From: Myxococcales bacterium
Lineage (GTDB): Bacteria; Myxococcota_A; Bradymonadia; UBA7976; UBA1532
Length of the DNA: 64,000 bases
Direction: 5' to 3'
NCBI GenBank assembly: GCA_020633465.1
Contig: JACKDN010000024.1
Coordinates: 70,001-134,000, forward strand
This document shows, in pieces, positions 1 to 11,781 of this stretch (positions are counted from its first letter, which is position 1; each line of letters starts with the position of its first letter). A program made the position numbers and the translations under genes. The notes under the pieces were generated by a model. It worked only from the letters and a program-made list of their open reading frames with translations. It did no database searches and was not told the DNA's origin.

Positions 1-2288
<2,288 letters not shown>

Positions 2289-2374
2289 TCTCTTTCCCAA
2301 AGACGCCTGCTACCGCCGCGAACACGCTGACCTTCTGGCCACGCGCGCACGCCGCTTTCTCACACTCACACGAC

Positions 2375-2386
2375 TTTTCAAAGAAC
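2375..2386 (-). promoter_or_regulatory. boxA-like antitermination element in rRNA spacer
   Basis: Minus-strand GTTCTTTGAAAA, resembling the boxA core (TGCTCTTTAACA) bound by NusB/NusE in rRNA antitermination. The identical 12-mer occurs in the 16S leader at 4192-4203. That is the expected arrangement of one boxA in the leader and one in the spacer. Confidence 0.7.
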
Positions 2387-2433
2387 TGGACCGGTACGTG
2401 GCCGAAGGCCGCCGTTGCCGATTCCCAGAAAAC

Positions 2434-2469
2434 CAGGTTGAGCAGCGCTCGAACAGAGCGTACAGGTCC
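2434..2469 (-). other. 3' arm of pre-16S processing stem
   Basis: In the transcript this segment is complementary to the leader segment 4155-4190: a perfect 12-bp block (CAGGTTGAGCAG in the leader), then CTCGAAC and AGAGCG blocks with small bulges. This is the long helix bracketing pre-16S that RNase III normally cleaves. Pairing was read by eye. Confidence 0.75.
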
Positions 2470-2531
2470 GCGCCGATCGTGATCGTGCGGATTGACCAGA
2501 GACCTCCGCCTCGAGGGCGGGTAGGCTCCTT

Positions 2532-4086
<1,555 letters not shown>

Positions 4087-4154
4087 TTGCGTATGCATGA
4101 ATGCACCAGCAAATGCCGGAGTTGCCTCGCGCCGTAGCGCGGGCGAATTGACTT

Positions 4155-4190
4155 GGCCTGCACGCTCTTTTGTTCGAGCTGCTCAACCTG
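4155..4190 (-). other. 5' arm of pre-16S processing stem (rRNA leader)
   Basis: Leader-side strand of the helix that pairs with 2434-2469 in the spacer. It lies between boxA and the mature 16S 5' end, as expected for an RNase III substrate. Confidence 0.75.
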
Positions 4191-4191
4191 C

Positions 4192-4203
4192 TTTTCAAAG
4201 AAC
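4192..4203 (-). promoter_or_regulatory. boxA-like antitermination element in 16S leader
   Basis: Minus-strand GTTCTTTGAAAA, identical to the spacer element at 2375-2386, about 40 nt downstream of the predicted rRNA transcription start. The nusB gene is also in this window (26422-26931). Confidence 0.7.
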
Positions 4204-4248
4204 CGGCCGGCGGAGCGCTTGGTGCGTCTCGGCAACCGGTGGAGGCGG

Positions 4249-4277
4249 GTTATACGGACGCCCCCTCGGACGATCAA
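4249..4277 (-). promoter_or_regulatory. rRNA operon promoter, sigma-70 type
   Basis: Minus-strand -35 TTGATC (4277-4272), 17-nt spacer, -10 TATAAC (4254-4249), followed by a GC-rich discriminator. An A-run just upstream of the -35 (4282-4287) could act as an UP element. Predicted start near 4242 gives a leader of about 155 nt carrying boxA and the processing-stem arm. Confidence 0.7.
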
Positions 4278-4453
4278 CAACTTTTTTGGCGGGGGTCCTC
4301 GTTTTGGGGCGACCGGGGGAAGTTCCGCCGCCAGGACGGAGGTTTAGGGCATCCGCACAACAACGGTTGCCGTGGCGAGGCGGTCGTTCGACGGCGCCGT
4401 CGGTCCCGCCGACGGTGCCCGGGGATCGGCCGGTCGCTGGCGCCGTGTCGAGG

Positions 4454-4482
4454 TTGACCGGCGCGGGTGTGGGTGCTATCCG
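4454..4482 (+). promoter_or_regulatory. Promoter of the parvulin lipoprotein gene
   Basis: -35 TTGACC (4454-4459), 17-nt spacer, -10 TATCCG (4477-4482). It gives a 5' UTR of about 38 nt before the ATG at 4527. The promoter diverges from the rRNA promoter about 180 bp away. Confidence 0.55.
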
Positions 4483-4526
4483 GGTTCGCTTTCGTGGTGA
4501 CGCGATTCGTTGCGAGGAGGTTTTCG

Positions 4527-5744
4527 ATGTTGGCGAGGAAGATGCGGCTCGGGCTGTTCGTCGCGGCGATGCTGGCTGCGCAGGGCTGCGGAAAGAAGAA
4601 CGACAGCGCGGGCGCGGGCGCGGGGAGCGAGCCGGCGGCGGCGAAGGCGGGCGGCGAAGGCGCCGAGACCAAGGCGGCCGACGACAAGACCGAGAAGGCG
4701 GCGCCCGCCGCGACGGGTCCCCTCGCGACGGTGAACGGCGTCTCGATCCCGCGCGACGAGTTCGAGAAGAAGTACGCCAAGATGACCAAGGCGTTCACGA
4801 CGCGGAACAAGGAGATCCCCGAGGGGCTGGCCCGGCGCTACAAGGAGTCGATCCTCAAGCAGATCATCGACAAGGAGCTGCTGGGGCAGAAGATCAAGGC
4901 CGCGAACGTGCAGACGGACGCCGCGGAGCTGGATCGCGAGTTCGAGGACTACAAGAAGATGTTCCGCACGGAGCAGAACTTCGACCGGTACCTCAAGAGC
5001 TCGGACATCAGCGTCGAGCAGATCAAGGAGAACATCGCCCATAACCTGGCGGTGCAGAAGCTGCTCGAGCAGCAGGGCGATCTGGCGGTCACCGACGAAG
5101 AGGTGAAGGCCTACTACGACGAGAACCAGAAGCGGTACGAGGTGAAGGAGCAGGTGCGCGCCAGCCACATCCTGCTGAAGGTGAACCCCAAGGACGACAA
5201 GAAGGCCGACGCCGAGGCCAAGAAGAAGGCCGACGAGATCTACAAGGAGGCCTCGAAGAAGGACGCCGACTTCGCCGAGCTGGCGAAGAAGCACTCGCAG
5301 GGGCCCACCGCCTCGCGCGGGGGCGACCTGAGCTTCTTCACGCGCGGGCGCATGGTGCCGGCCTTCGAGAAGGTGGCCTTCGAGATGAAGGCGGGCGAGG
5401 TGTCGAAGCCGGTCAAGACGCAGTTCGGCTGGCACATCATCAAGGTCACCGACCGCAAGGAGGGGCGTCAGCGGCCTTTCGACGAGGTGAAGGAGTCGAT
5501 CGAGAAGCTGCTGCGCAACAAGAAGAGCCGGAAGGCCAAGGCCGAGCTGCTGAAGAAGCTGCGCGACGACGCGAAGGTCGAGACCTTCGTGCCCGAGCTG
5601 GCGGCTGAGGCGGGCGACGACAAGGGCGCCAAGATGCCCGCGCTGAAGCGGCCGGGCGGCAAGCCCGTCGAGGCGCCGGCCATGGCCCCGGCGGCCGGCG
5701 ACGAGGCCGGCGACAAGGCCGGCGACGAGGGCGACCAGCAGTAG
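4527..5744 (+). CDS. SurA/PpiC-type peptidylprolyl isomerase lipoprotein
   Basis: Predicted envelope chaperone with parvulin prolyl isomerase activity, 405 aa. The start at 4527 is preferred over an upstream ATG at 4467 because GGAGG (4516-4520) sits 6 nt before it and it begins directly with a lipoprotein signal ending AAQGC (Cys21). Next come an Ala/Glu/Lys-rich linker to about residue 65, a SurA_N-like helical chaperone domain (about 67-195) and one rotamase domain (about 208-310). The rotamase has the family motifs ASHIL, GGDLSFF and FGWHIIKV. The tail from about 355 is Ala/Pro/Glu-rich. SurA and PrsA help outer-membrane or exported proteins fold. This one is anchored as a lipoprotein, more like PrsA. 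Membrane choice (inner or outer) is not determined. Confidence 0.88.
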   Translation: MLARKMRLGLFVAAMLAAQGCGKKNDSAGAGAGSEPAAAKAGGEGAETKAADDKTEKAAPAATGPLATVNGVSIPRDEFEKKYAKMTKAFTTRNKEIPEGLARRYKESILKQIIDKELLGQKIKAANVQTDAAELDREFEDYKKMFRTEQNFDRYLKSSDISVEQIKENIAHNLAVQKLLEQQGDLAVTDEEVKAYYDENQKRYEVKEQVRASHILLKVNPKDDKKADAEAKKKADEIYKEASKKDADFAELAKKHSQGPTASRGGDLSFFTRGRMVPAFEKVAFEMKAGEVSKPVKTQFGWHIIKVTDRKEGRQRPFDEVKESIEKLLRNKKSRKAKAELLKKLRDDAKVETFVPELAAEAGDDKGAKMPALKRPGGKPVEAPAMAPAAGDEAGDKAGDEGDQQ

Positions 5745-5932
5745 TCGCCCGGGGCGCGCCCGTGAACGGGTGCAGCCCCCTCGCGCGCCGCGATCCACGG
5801 TTCGCGGCGCCGCGCTCCCCTCCGGATGCCCGCCTTTGGGCGCCATTCTGGCCCAGCGCACGCGCTTCCTTTACCCTGAGCGGCGAAACGTCGATGTCGT
5901 AGAAGACGACGACGTGGAGGTTCGCTGAGGGT

Positions 5933-6697
5933 ATGGATACCGCCACCCTGATCGGCCTGGTGGCCGGCACCGTCTTCATCTGCGTCGCGATCCTGCTCGG
6001 CGGCGAGCTGGGTCTGTTCCTCGACGCGCCGTCGTCCCTGATCGTGTTCGGCGGCACCGCGGCGACCATGTTCATCCGCTATCCGATGAGCGTGGTCTTC
6101 ACCACGTTCACCGTCGTGAAGAACGCGTTCTTCCACAGCCTGCAGGATCAGAGCGAGGTCATCACCCAGTTCATCCAGCTGTCGCAGATCTCGCGCAAGG
6201 AGGGGCTCTTGGCGCTCGAGCGCGTGCAGTTCGAAGATCCCTTCCTCGCGAAGGGGATCAACTACTGCGTCGACGGCGCCGAGACGCGGCAGATCGAGAC
6301 CATCCTGATGAAGGAGATCCAGTACACCAAGGCGCGCCACAGCGCGGGCGAGGAGATGCTGCGGGCGATCAACACGTCAGCGCCGGCCTTCGGGATGATC
6401 GGGACGCTGATCGGCCTCGTGAACATGCTCGCGAACATGGACGATCCGAAGAGCATCGGCCCCGCGATGGCGGTGGCCATCTTGACGACGCTCTACGGCG
6501 CGGTGATCTCGAACCTGTTCGCGACGCCGCTGGCCGACAAGCTGGCGTACTACAGCGCGCAGGAGATCGATCTGAAGCTGCTGATGCTCGAGGGCATCCT
6601 GGGGCTGAAGCGCGGCGAGAACCCGCGGATGCTCGAGGAGACGCTGCACACCTTCCTGGCGCCGGCCGAGCGCGAGGCGCTGAAGTCGGCCGCCTGA
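5933..6697 (+). CDS. motA: MotA-like stator proton/sodium channel subunit
   Basis: 254 aa with the MotA/PomA layout: two N-terminal membrane helices (about 5-25 and 33-55), a cytoplasmic domain, then two helices (about 150-175 and 182-200) including the conserved Pro-containing segment PAFGMIGTLIGLV. The length matches PomA-type MotA. It is followed at 27 nt by motB1 and then motB2, so it is probably the channel subunit shared by both. Stators convert ion flow into rotation or movement against peptidoglycan. No flagellin or other flagellar gene is visible in this window, so use in gliding or another trans-envelope machine is equally possible. Confidence 0.9.
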   Translation: MDTATLIGLVAGTVFICVAILLGGELGLFLDAPSSLIVFGGTAATMFIRYPMSVVFTTFTVVKNAFFHSLQDQSEVITQFIQLSQISRKEGLLALERVQFEDPFLAKGINYCVDGAETRQIETILMKEIQYTKARHSAGEEMLRAINTSAPAFGMIGTLIGLVNMLANMDDPKSIGPAMAVAILTTLYGAVISNLFATPLADKLAYYSAQEIDLKLLMLEGILGLKRGENPRMLEETLHTFLAPAEREALKSAA

Positions 6698-6724
6698 GGT
6701 CGCTGAACCGGCCGAGGCACGGCG

Positions 6725-7492
6725 ATGGCCGAGGACACCGAGGACGAGGACGAGGGCGGCGGGGGCGGCGGGCTCGAGGAGGAGCAGGCCTGCCCCGAGG
6801 GCGCCCCCGAGTGGGTGGTCACCTTCGGCGACATGATGTCGCTGCTATTGACCTTCTTCATCCTGCTGTTGTCCTTCGCGACGATGGACGTCCTGCGCTT
6901 CAAGGAGCTGGCGGGCACCATCAAGCAGGGCTTCGGGATCAAGGTGAAGGAGCAGTTCGTCATCATCCAGAAGGCCGAGGACATCATCCAGAAGGAGCCG
7001 CGGGTCGACTACAACGCCAAGCGCATCATGCAGGAGCTGAAGCGCAAGATGGAGCCGGAGTCACCGCAGCGCAGGAACGCGAAGGTGAACGTCGAGGTGT
7101 TCGAGACGTATCGCGGCGTGACGGTGATGTTCCCGGTGACCGAGGTGTTCGTCGAGGGCACTGATCGGCTGCGCCCCCAGGCGAAGCCGCTGCTGGATTA
7201 CGTGGCCGAGCAAGCGGACGCGGAGCAGCAGTTCGAGCTGTCGGTCGAGGTGCACGGCGATCCCGAGGGCGCGCGGGCGCCGCAGTTCGAGGACGTCTGG
7301 GCGTTGACCGCGGCGCAGTCGGTGTCGTTGGCGCGGTATCTGCGGCTGAACGGCGGGCTGGAGGGGCCGCAGGTGGTGCCGGTGGGGCGCGGTCCCGCGC
7401 CGGCGACCGAGCGGCCCGGGCGCCCCTCGACCATCGAGGGCTCGACCGTCGAGTTCGTGTTCCTGTCCAAGACGCTGCGGCCCCAGGAGTAG
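6725..7492 (+). CDS. motB: MotB-like stator subunit 1 with degenerate OmpA-like domain
   Basis: 255 aa. An acidic Gly-rich N-terminus is followed by a single membrane helix (about 33-55). The helix contains the motif TFGDMMSLLLTFF, whose Asp corresponds to the proton-binding Asp of MotB. The C-terminal OmpA/MotB domain (about 120-255) keeps WALTAAQSVSLARYL but has GRGPAPATERPG where the family has the peptidoglycan-contacting N..NRRVE signature. Peptidoglycan binding may therefore be weakened or lost. The N-terminal 55 residues are very close to those of the next gene, so the two are tandem paralogues. Confidence 0.87.
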   Translation: MAEDTEDEDEGGGGGGLEEEQACPEGAPEWVVTFGDMMSLLLTFFILLLSFATMDVLRFKELAGTIKQGFGIKVKEQFVIIQKAEDIIQKEPRVDYNAKRIMQELKRKMEPESPQRRNAKVNVEVFETYRGVTVMFPVTEVFVEGTDRLRPQAKPLLDYVAEQADAEQQFELSVEVHGDPEGARAPQFEDVWALTAAQSVSLARYLRLNGGLEGPQVVPVGRGPAPATERPGRPSTIEGSTVEFVFLSKTLRPQE

Positions 7493-7495
7493 CGG

Positions 7496-8275
7496 GTGGC
7501 CGACGACGACGAGGACGAGGGCGGCGGCGGCCTGGCGGAGGAGCAGAAGTGCGCCGAGGGTGCGCCCGAGTGGGTGGTGACCTTCGGCGACATGATGTCG
7601 CTGCTGCTGACGTTCTTCATCCTGCTGCTGTCCTTCGCGCAGATGGAGGTGCAGAAGTACAAGCTGTTCTCGGGCTCGGTGATGAAGGCCTTTGGCGTCC
7701 AGGAGGTGACGCCGGTGTTCACCCGCCCGCAGGGGCGCAGCGTCGTGAAGGACAGGTTCTCGATGCGCTTCAGCTCGCCGAGCATGCTGCAGGGCATGAA
7801 GGCGGCGAGCGAACGGCACGCGAACCGCTCGCCCGACGGCCGCGTGGACATCGAGGTGTACGAGGACTATCGCGGCATCGTCGTGTCGATCGGCGAGGAC
7901 GCGATGTTCGAGAAGGGGCGGGCCGACGTCCGGCCCGCCGTGTGGCCGTTCCTGGACGACGTGCTCGTGACGGCGACACAGAACGACGCGCAGATTCAAG
8001 TGCAGGCCCACACCGACAGCCTGCCGATCAACTCGGCCGTCTACCCGAGCAACGATCACTTGTCGGCGGCGCGGTCGGTGGCGGTTGTGCGGCACTTCCT
8101 GGGGCGCGCCGCGCGGCTCCTGGACGCGCCCCTCGACGCGTCGCGGCTGGAGGCGGTGCCCTACGGCGACAACCGCCCACGGGCACCCAACAACACCGAG
8201 GCCGGGCGGGCCAAGAACCGCCGCGTCGAGCTCGTGTTCTACCAGAAGCCCCGCGACTTCCGCCGCGACGAGTGA
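7496..8275 (+). CDS. motB: MotB-like stator subunit 2 with canonical OmpA-like domain
   Basis: 259 aa, starting at GTG 7496, 3 nt after the motB1 stop. The Shine-Dalgarno-like CAGGAG overlaps the end of motB1, so translation is probably coupled. The membrane helix and Asp motif (TFGDMMSLLLTFF) are the same as in motB1. The C-terminal OmpA-like domain is complete: QAHTDSLPI, LSAARSVAVVRHFL, YGDNRPRAPN and KNRRVELVF are the expected peptidoglycan-binding blocks. Together with motA this gives one channel gene and two MotB genes, the subunit count of the myxobacterial AglRQS gliding motor, although AglQ and AglS are shorter ExbD-like proteins. Confidence 0.9.
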   Translation: MADDDEDEGGGGLAEEQKCAEGAPEWVVTFGDMMSLLLTFFILLLSFAQMEVQKYKLFSGSVMKAFGVQEVTPVFTRPQGRSVVKDRFSMRFSSPSMLQGMKAASERHANRSPDGRVDIEVYEDYRGIVVSIGEDAMFEKGRADVRPAVWPFLDDVLVTATQNDAQIQVQAHTDSLPINSAVYPSNDHLSAARSVAVVRHFLGRAARLLDAPLDASRLEAVPYGDNRPRAPNNTEAGRAKNRRVELVFYQKPRDFRRDE

Positions 8276-8337
8276 GGCGGGCGCGCCGCGTTTGGCCGAG
8301 GGCGCCGTGCGCGGTACGGTGAGCCGGGGGAGGTTCC

Positions 8338-8811
8338 ATGAGCCAACGGCGTCGCTTTCCCGAGGATTCGACCGTCGTCTCGCTGGGCGAGGTGCGCGAG
8401 ATGATCGAGGCGGAGGTCGAGCCGATGTACGGCAAGACCGTCGTCGCGCGCGTGGCGCCGCCGCGGGCGGTGCCGATGCCGGTGCCCGAAGAGGTCGTCG
8501 GTGGCGTGCCGTCGCTGGCCGAGGTGGCCCGGCAGCGGGAGGCGCGCTGGCGCGACGAGAGCGGCGTGGCCGCGCCGCCGGTGCGGCCGTGGCGGCAGCG
8601 CCGCGCGGGCCGGATCGTGGTGGTCGGCGTGGTGGCCGCGCTGACGGGCGCGGCGGGCGTGGCCCTCGGCTGGTGGATGCGGCCCAGCCCGCGGCTGGCG
8701 CTGGGCTGGGCGGTCGCGGCCGCGCGCGCCGCCGCGACCAGCGCGGCGACGCAGCGGGCGGCGGCCGCGCCGAGGCGGCGGGGCGGGAGGCGGCCACGAA
8801 GGGCGCGGTGA
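8338..8811 (+). CDS. Single-pass membrane protein, C-terminus frame-disrupted
   Basis: 157 aa as read, starting at ATG 8338 with GGGAGG 5 nt upstream. It has a soluble N-terminus (about 1-85), a basic stretch (RPWRQRRAGR), one membrane helix (about 98-118), then an Ala/Arg-rich run that looks out of frame. The natural continuation is a coiled coil in another frame (8769-9032, listed separately). Either a single-base error or a real frameshift lies around 8700-8770. I do not recognise the family. It follows the stator genes by 62 nt and may belong to the same unit. Confidence 0.55.
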   Translation: MSQRRRFPEDSTVVSLGEVREMIEAEVEPMYGKTVVARVAPPRAVPMPVPEEVVGGVPSLAEVARQREARWRDESGVAAPPVRPWRQRRAGRIVVVGVVAALTGAAGVALGWWMRPSPRLALGWAVAAARAAATSAATQRAAAAPRRRGGRRPRRAR

Positions 8812-9032
8812 TCGCCGGCGAGCGCGACGCGCTGGCGGCGCGGGTGGCGCAGCTGGAGGCCGCGGCGAAGGCGGTCGCCGACGCGGCGGCGGCGGCCGAG
8901 GCCGAGGCGGCGAAGGCGGAGCGCGCGCCGAAGACCCGCCGGGAGCGGAAGCGCCCGCGGCGCCGAAGGGCGCGCTCGCGGCGCCTCAGCCGCACCGACC
9001 GCAAGGTCGACGCTCTGCTGGACTCGCTGTAG
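8769..9032 (+). pseudogene. Displaced coiled-coil C-terminus of the preceding gene
   Basis: In the frame beginning at 8769 the sequence reads as an Ala/Glu-rich coiled coil (EAAGREAATKG, then ALAARVAQLEAAAKAVAD). It ends in a plausible C-terminus, TDRKVDALLDSL, at a TAG. It lacks its own start and joins naturally to the membrane protein at 8338. A second indel near 8925-8990 is possible, since an adjacent frame gives a more normal Ala/Pro linker (PPGAEAPAAPKGAL). Confidence 0.45.
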
Positions 9033-9119
9033 GGGCGGCGCCGGGTCGGCCTCGGATCCGGCGAGGCGACGCCTTCGTCGTCGACGCGCGGGCGCGCCGG
9101 TGAGACGGCCGCCGGCGGA

Positions 9120-9680
9120 TCAGCCGAGGGCGTCGGCCAGATCGGGGTGCGGGTTGGGCACGATCTCGGCGCCCGCCAGCAGCCCCGCGCCGATGGCCGC
9201 GCGGCCGGCGCGCATCGCCTCTTCGACGTCGTGCAGCAGGCCGGTGAGGACGAAGACGCCCTTGCCACCCAGACCGTCGGCGAGGCGCAGGCGCAGCGCG
9301 TGGATCTCGGCGGCCTTGAGGGCGGCGTCGGCGCCGCGCAGCGTGGCCGCGATGGAGAAGGTCTCGAGGACGCCGAGGGCCTCGAGCGGCCAGTCGCCGG
9401 GGGCGGTGAGCACGGCGTCCAGCTCGGCGTGCGGGAAGGGCAGGAACAGGCGGTCGATGAGGGCGTCGGCGGCCACGGCGCGCCCGGCGCCGAGGGCCTC
9501 GTCGACCTCGTCCACCCCGCCGCGGATGACGATGCTGTACTTGCCGGGGTGCGTGGTGCCGGCGCGCACGAGGCGTACGGGCGCCTTCTTCACCATCGCG
9601 TCGCAGGTGAGGACGCCGCGGGCGACGGAGCAGAGCTCGAGCAGGCCCAGCGCGGGGCCCTCGGGGGCGTCGCCGTGCAT
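9120..9680 (-). CDS. Bacterial microcompartment shell trimer protein (BMC-T), PduT-like
   Basis: 186 aa made of two BMC domains in tandem: about 8-85 (LGLLELCSVARGVLTCDAMV ... GKYSIVIRGGVDEVDEAL) and about 97-175 (LGVLETFSIAATLRGADAAL ... GKGVFVLTGLLHDVEEAM). Two fused domains form pseudohexameric trimers in the shell facet. Its ATG overlaps the aldehyde dehydrogenase stop by one base (TGATG, 9678-9682), so it is coupled to the enzyme gene. It is the last gene of the five-gene microcompartment operon. I saw no obvious Fe-S cysteine in the expected pore loop, so a PduT-like cluster is not claimed. Confidence 0.9.
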   Translation of the reverse strand: MHGDAPEGPALGLLELCSVARGVLTCDAMVKKAPVRLVRAGTTHPGKYSIVIRGGVDEVDEALGAGRAVAADALIDRLFLPFPHAELDAVLTAPGDWPLEALGVLETFSIAATLRGADAALKAAEIHALRLRLADGLGGKGVFVLTGLLHDVEEAMRAGRAAIGAGLLAGAEIVPNPHPDLADALG

Positions 9681-11107
9681 CAGACGATGCGGAAGGCGTC
9701 CTTGAGCACGCAGCGCCGCGCCCGCGAGAAGTGCGGCGCGTAGGTCATGCCCTCACCGGTCGGGCTGGCGATGGTCCACGACGTGAAGCCCTCGCCGTTG
9801 AGCCCCACCCCGGCCGCGCTGGGCGCGTTCTTCACGAAGATCGAGGTGTTGATCACGCGGGCCATGCGGCTGAGCGCCTTGATGTTGGTCGAGTGCATCA
9901 CCGCGGTGTGGCCGTAGCCGTGCTCGGCGCGCCGGGCGATCTCGATGGCGGTGTCGACGTCGGGGGCGCGCACGAAGCCGAGCACGGGCATCAGCATCTC
10001 GTGCTGGACGAAGGGGTGGCCCTCGTCGACCTCGGCGTAGGCCAGGCGCGTCGACTCGGGCACCCGGATGCCGGCGTCGGCCAGGATGACCGCGGCGTCC
10101 TTGCCGATGTAGTCGCGGTTGACGTGGTTGTCGGGCGTGATGAGCAGCTTCTCGAGCCGACGGAGATCGCCGCCGCGCACCTCGACCGCGTGGTTCGCCT
10201 TCAGCTCGCGCTTCAACGCGTCGGCGATGTCGGCGACCGCGATGATCTCCTTCTCGACGATGCAGATGATGTTGTTGTCGAGGCTGGCCCCGAACACGAC
10301 GTCGCGGCCGGCCTGCGCGATGTCGGCCGTCTCGTCGACGACGACCGGCGGGTTGCCCGGACCGGCGGCGATGGCGCGCTTGCCGCAGGTCATCGCGGCC
10401 TTGACCACGCCGCCGCCCCCGGTGACCACCAGCAGCCGGATGTCGGCGTGCTTCATCAGCTGGCCGGCGGTGTCGATGGTGGGGTGGGCCACGCAGTTGA
10501 AGACGTTGGACGGCCCGCCCTCGCCCTCGATGGCGGCGTTGAGCTTGTCGATGAAGTAGGCGCTGACGCCCTTGGCGTTGGGGTGGGTGTTGAACACCAC
10601 CGCGTTGCCGGCGGCCAGCATGCCGATGCCGTTGTTGAGGATGGTCTCGGTCGGGTTGGTGCACGGCGTGATCGAGCCGATGACGCCGTAGGGCGCCTGC
10701 TCCATCAGCGTGAGGCCGTCGTCGCCGGTCCAGGCGGTGGGCTGCAGCGCCTCGACCCCCGGCGTCTTCTCGAGCACCAGCCGGTTCTTGGCCAGCTTGT
10801 CGGTGTAGCGGCCGAGGCCGGTCTCGTCGACGGCCAAACGCGAGATGGTCTCGAGCTCGCGCGCGGTGGTGGCGCGCAGCGCGGCGATGTACCGCTTGCG
10901 ATCGGCCAGCGAGATCTCGTCGAGGGCGAGGAAGGCCTGTTTCGCGGCGGCGGCCGCGGCGTCGACCGAGTGGTGCACGCCCCGGCCGTCGGTGGCGACG
11001 TCGCCGCTCCCGCGGCCGTGCCGCAGGACGGCGGGGCCCTTCGGGGTGTCGGTGCCGAGGCGGGCGACCACCTGCTCGACGATCCGGGCGATCTGGCGAT
11101 CGTCCAT
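9680..11107 (-). CDS. CoA-acylating aldehyde dehydrogenase, microcompartment-targeted (PduP/EutE-like)
   Basis: 475 aa, close to EutE and PduP in length. It oxidises an aldehyde to acyl-CoA with NAD+ and CoA inside the shell. Residues 1-17 (DDRQIARIVEQVVARL) form a short amphipathic helix followed by a Gly/Pro-rich linker, the usual form of an encapsulation peptide. The ALDH core has ITPCTNPTETILNN, VVTGGGGVVKAA and GPGNPPVVVDETAD. The predicted nucleophile is Cys282 in DNNIICIVEKE, in the same place as in EutE/PduP. It lies between the BMC-P gene (28 nt upstream) and the second BMC-T gene (1-nt overlap). The substrate cannot be read from sequence because no aldehyde-generating enzyme is adjacent. 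Confidence 0.92.
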   Translation of the reverse strand: MDDRQIARIVEQVVARLGTDTPKGPAVLRHGRGSGDVATDGRGVHHSVDAAAAAAKQAFLALDEISLADRKRYIAALRATTARELETISRLAVDETGLGRYTDKLAKNRLVLEKTPGVEALQPTAWTGDDGLTLMEQAPYGVIGSITPCTNPTETILNNGIGMLAAGNAVVFNTHPNAKGVSAYFIDKLNAAIEGEGGPSNVFNCVAHPTIDTAGQLMKHADIRLLVVTGGGGVVKAAMTCGKRAIAAGPGNPPVVVDETADIAQAGRDVVFGASLDNNIICIVEKEIIAVADIADALKRELKANHAVEVRGGDLRRLEKLLITPDNHVNRDYIGKDAAVILADAGIRVPESTRLAYAEVDEGHPFVQHEMLMPVLGFVRAPDVDTAIEIARRAEHGYGHTAVMHSTNIKALSRMARVINTSIFVKNAPSAAGVGLNGEGFTSWTIASPTGEGMTYAPHFSRARRCVLKDAFRIV

Positions 11108-11135
11108 CGGCTGTCCCCCCTACGCGGCGCGCGCG

Positions 11136-11426
11136 CTACTTCTGGTACAGCACCTCGCCGCCCACCTCGAAGGTGTCGACGATGGCCATGATGGTGGCGT
11201 CGACGGGTCGGTTCTGGGTGACGGTGGTCTGCCGGGCCGACGAGCCGCTGGCGTAGAGGACGACCTCACCCACCCCGGCGCCGACCGCGTCGGCGGCGAC
11301 GACACCGCCGGGCTTGACCTCGCCCGTCGCGAGGTCGATGGGCGCCACCGCGAGGAACTTGAGCCCGACGAGCTCTTCCTCTTTGCGGCTGGCGACCACC
11401 GTGCCGACGACCTTGCCGATGATCAT
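11136..11426 (-). CDS. Microcompartment vertex protein (BMC-P, EutN/CcmL family)
   Basis: 96 aa, the normal size for the family that forms pentamers closing the shell vertices. Hallmarks are the N-terminal MIIGKVVGTVVASRK, a central VAADAVGAGVGEVVLYASGSSAR and the C-terminal VDATIMAIVDTFEV. It starts 6 nt after the BMC-H stop, consistent with co-translation. Confidence 0.95.
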   Translation of the reverse strand: MIIGKVVGTVVASRKEEELVGLKFLAVAPIDLATGEVKPGGVVAADAVGAGVGEVVLYASGSSARQTTVTQNRPVDATIMAIVDTFEVGGEVLYQK

Positions 11427-11432
11427 CGCCGG

Positions 11433-11726
<294 letters not shown>

Positions 11727-11781
11727 CGGGTCCTCCGTTGCGCGGGGCCCCGCGGCCCCGTGAGTTGAGTGTCAGGTAGGG

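Noticed and set aside
5785..5810. Terminator after the parvulin gene (9-bp GC stem)
   Set aside because: A hairpin is present, but no T-run follows on either strand; in such GC-rich DNA stems of this size are common.
9049..9067. Bidirectional terminator between the coiled-coil gene and the microcompartment operon
   Set aside because: Only a 6-bp GCCTCG/CGAGGC stem with a 7-nt loop and no T-tract.
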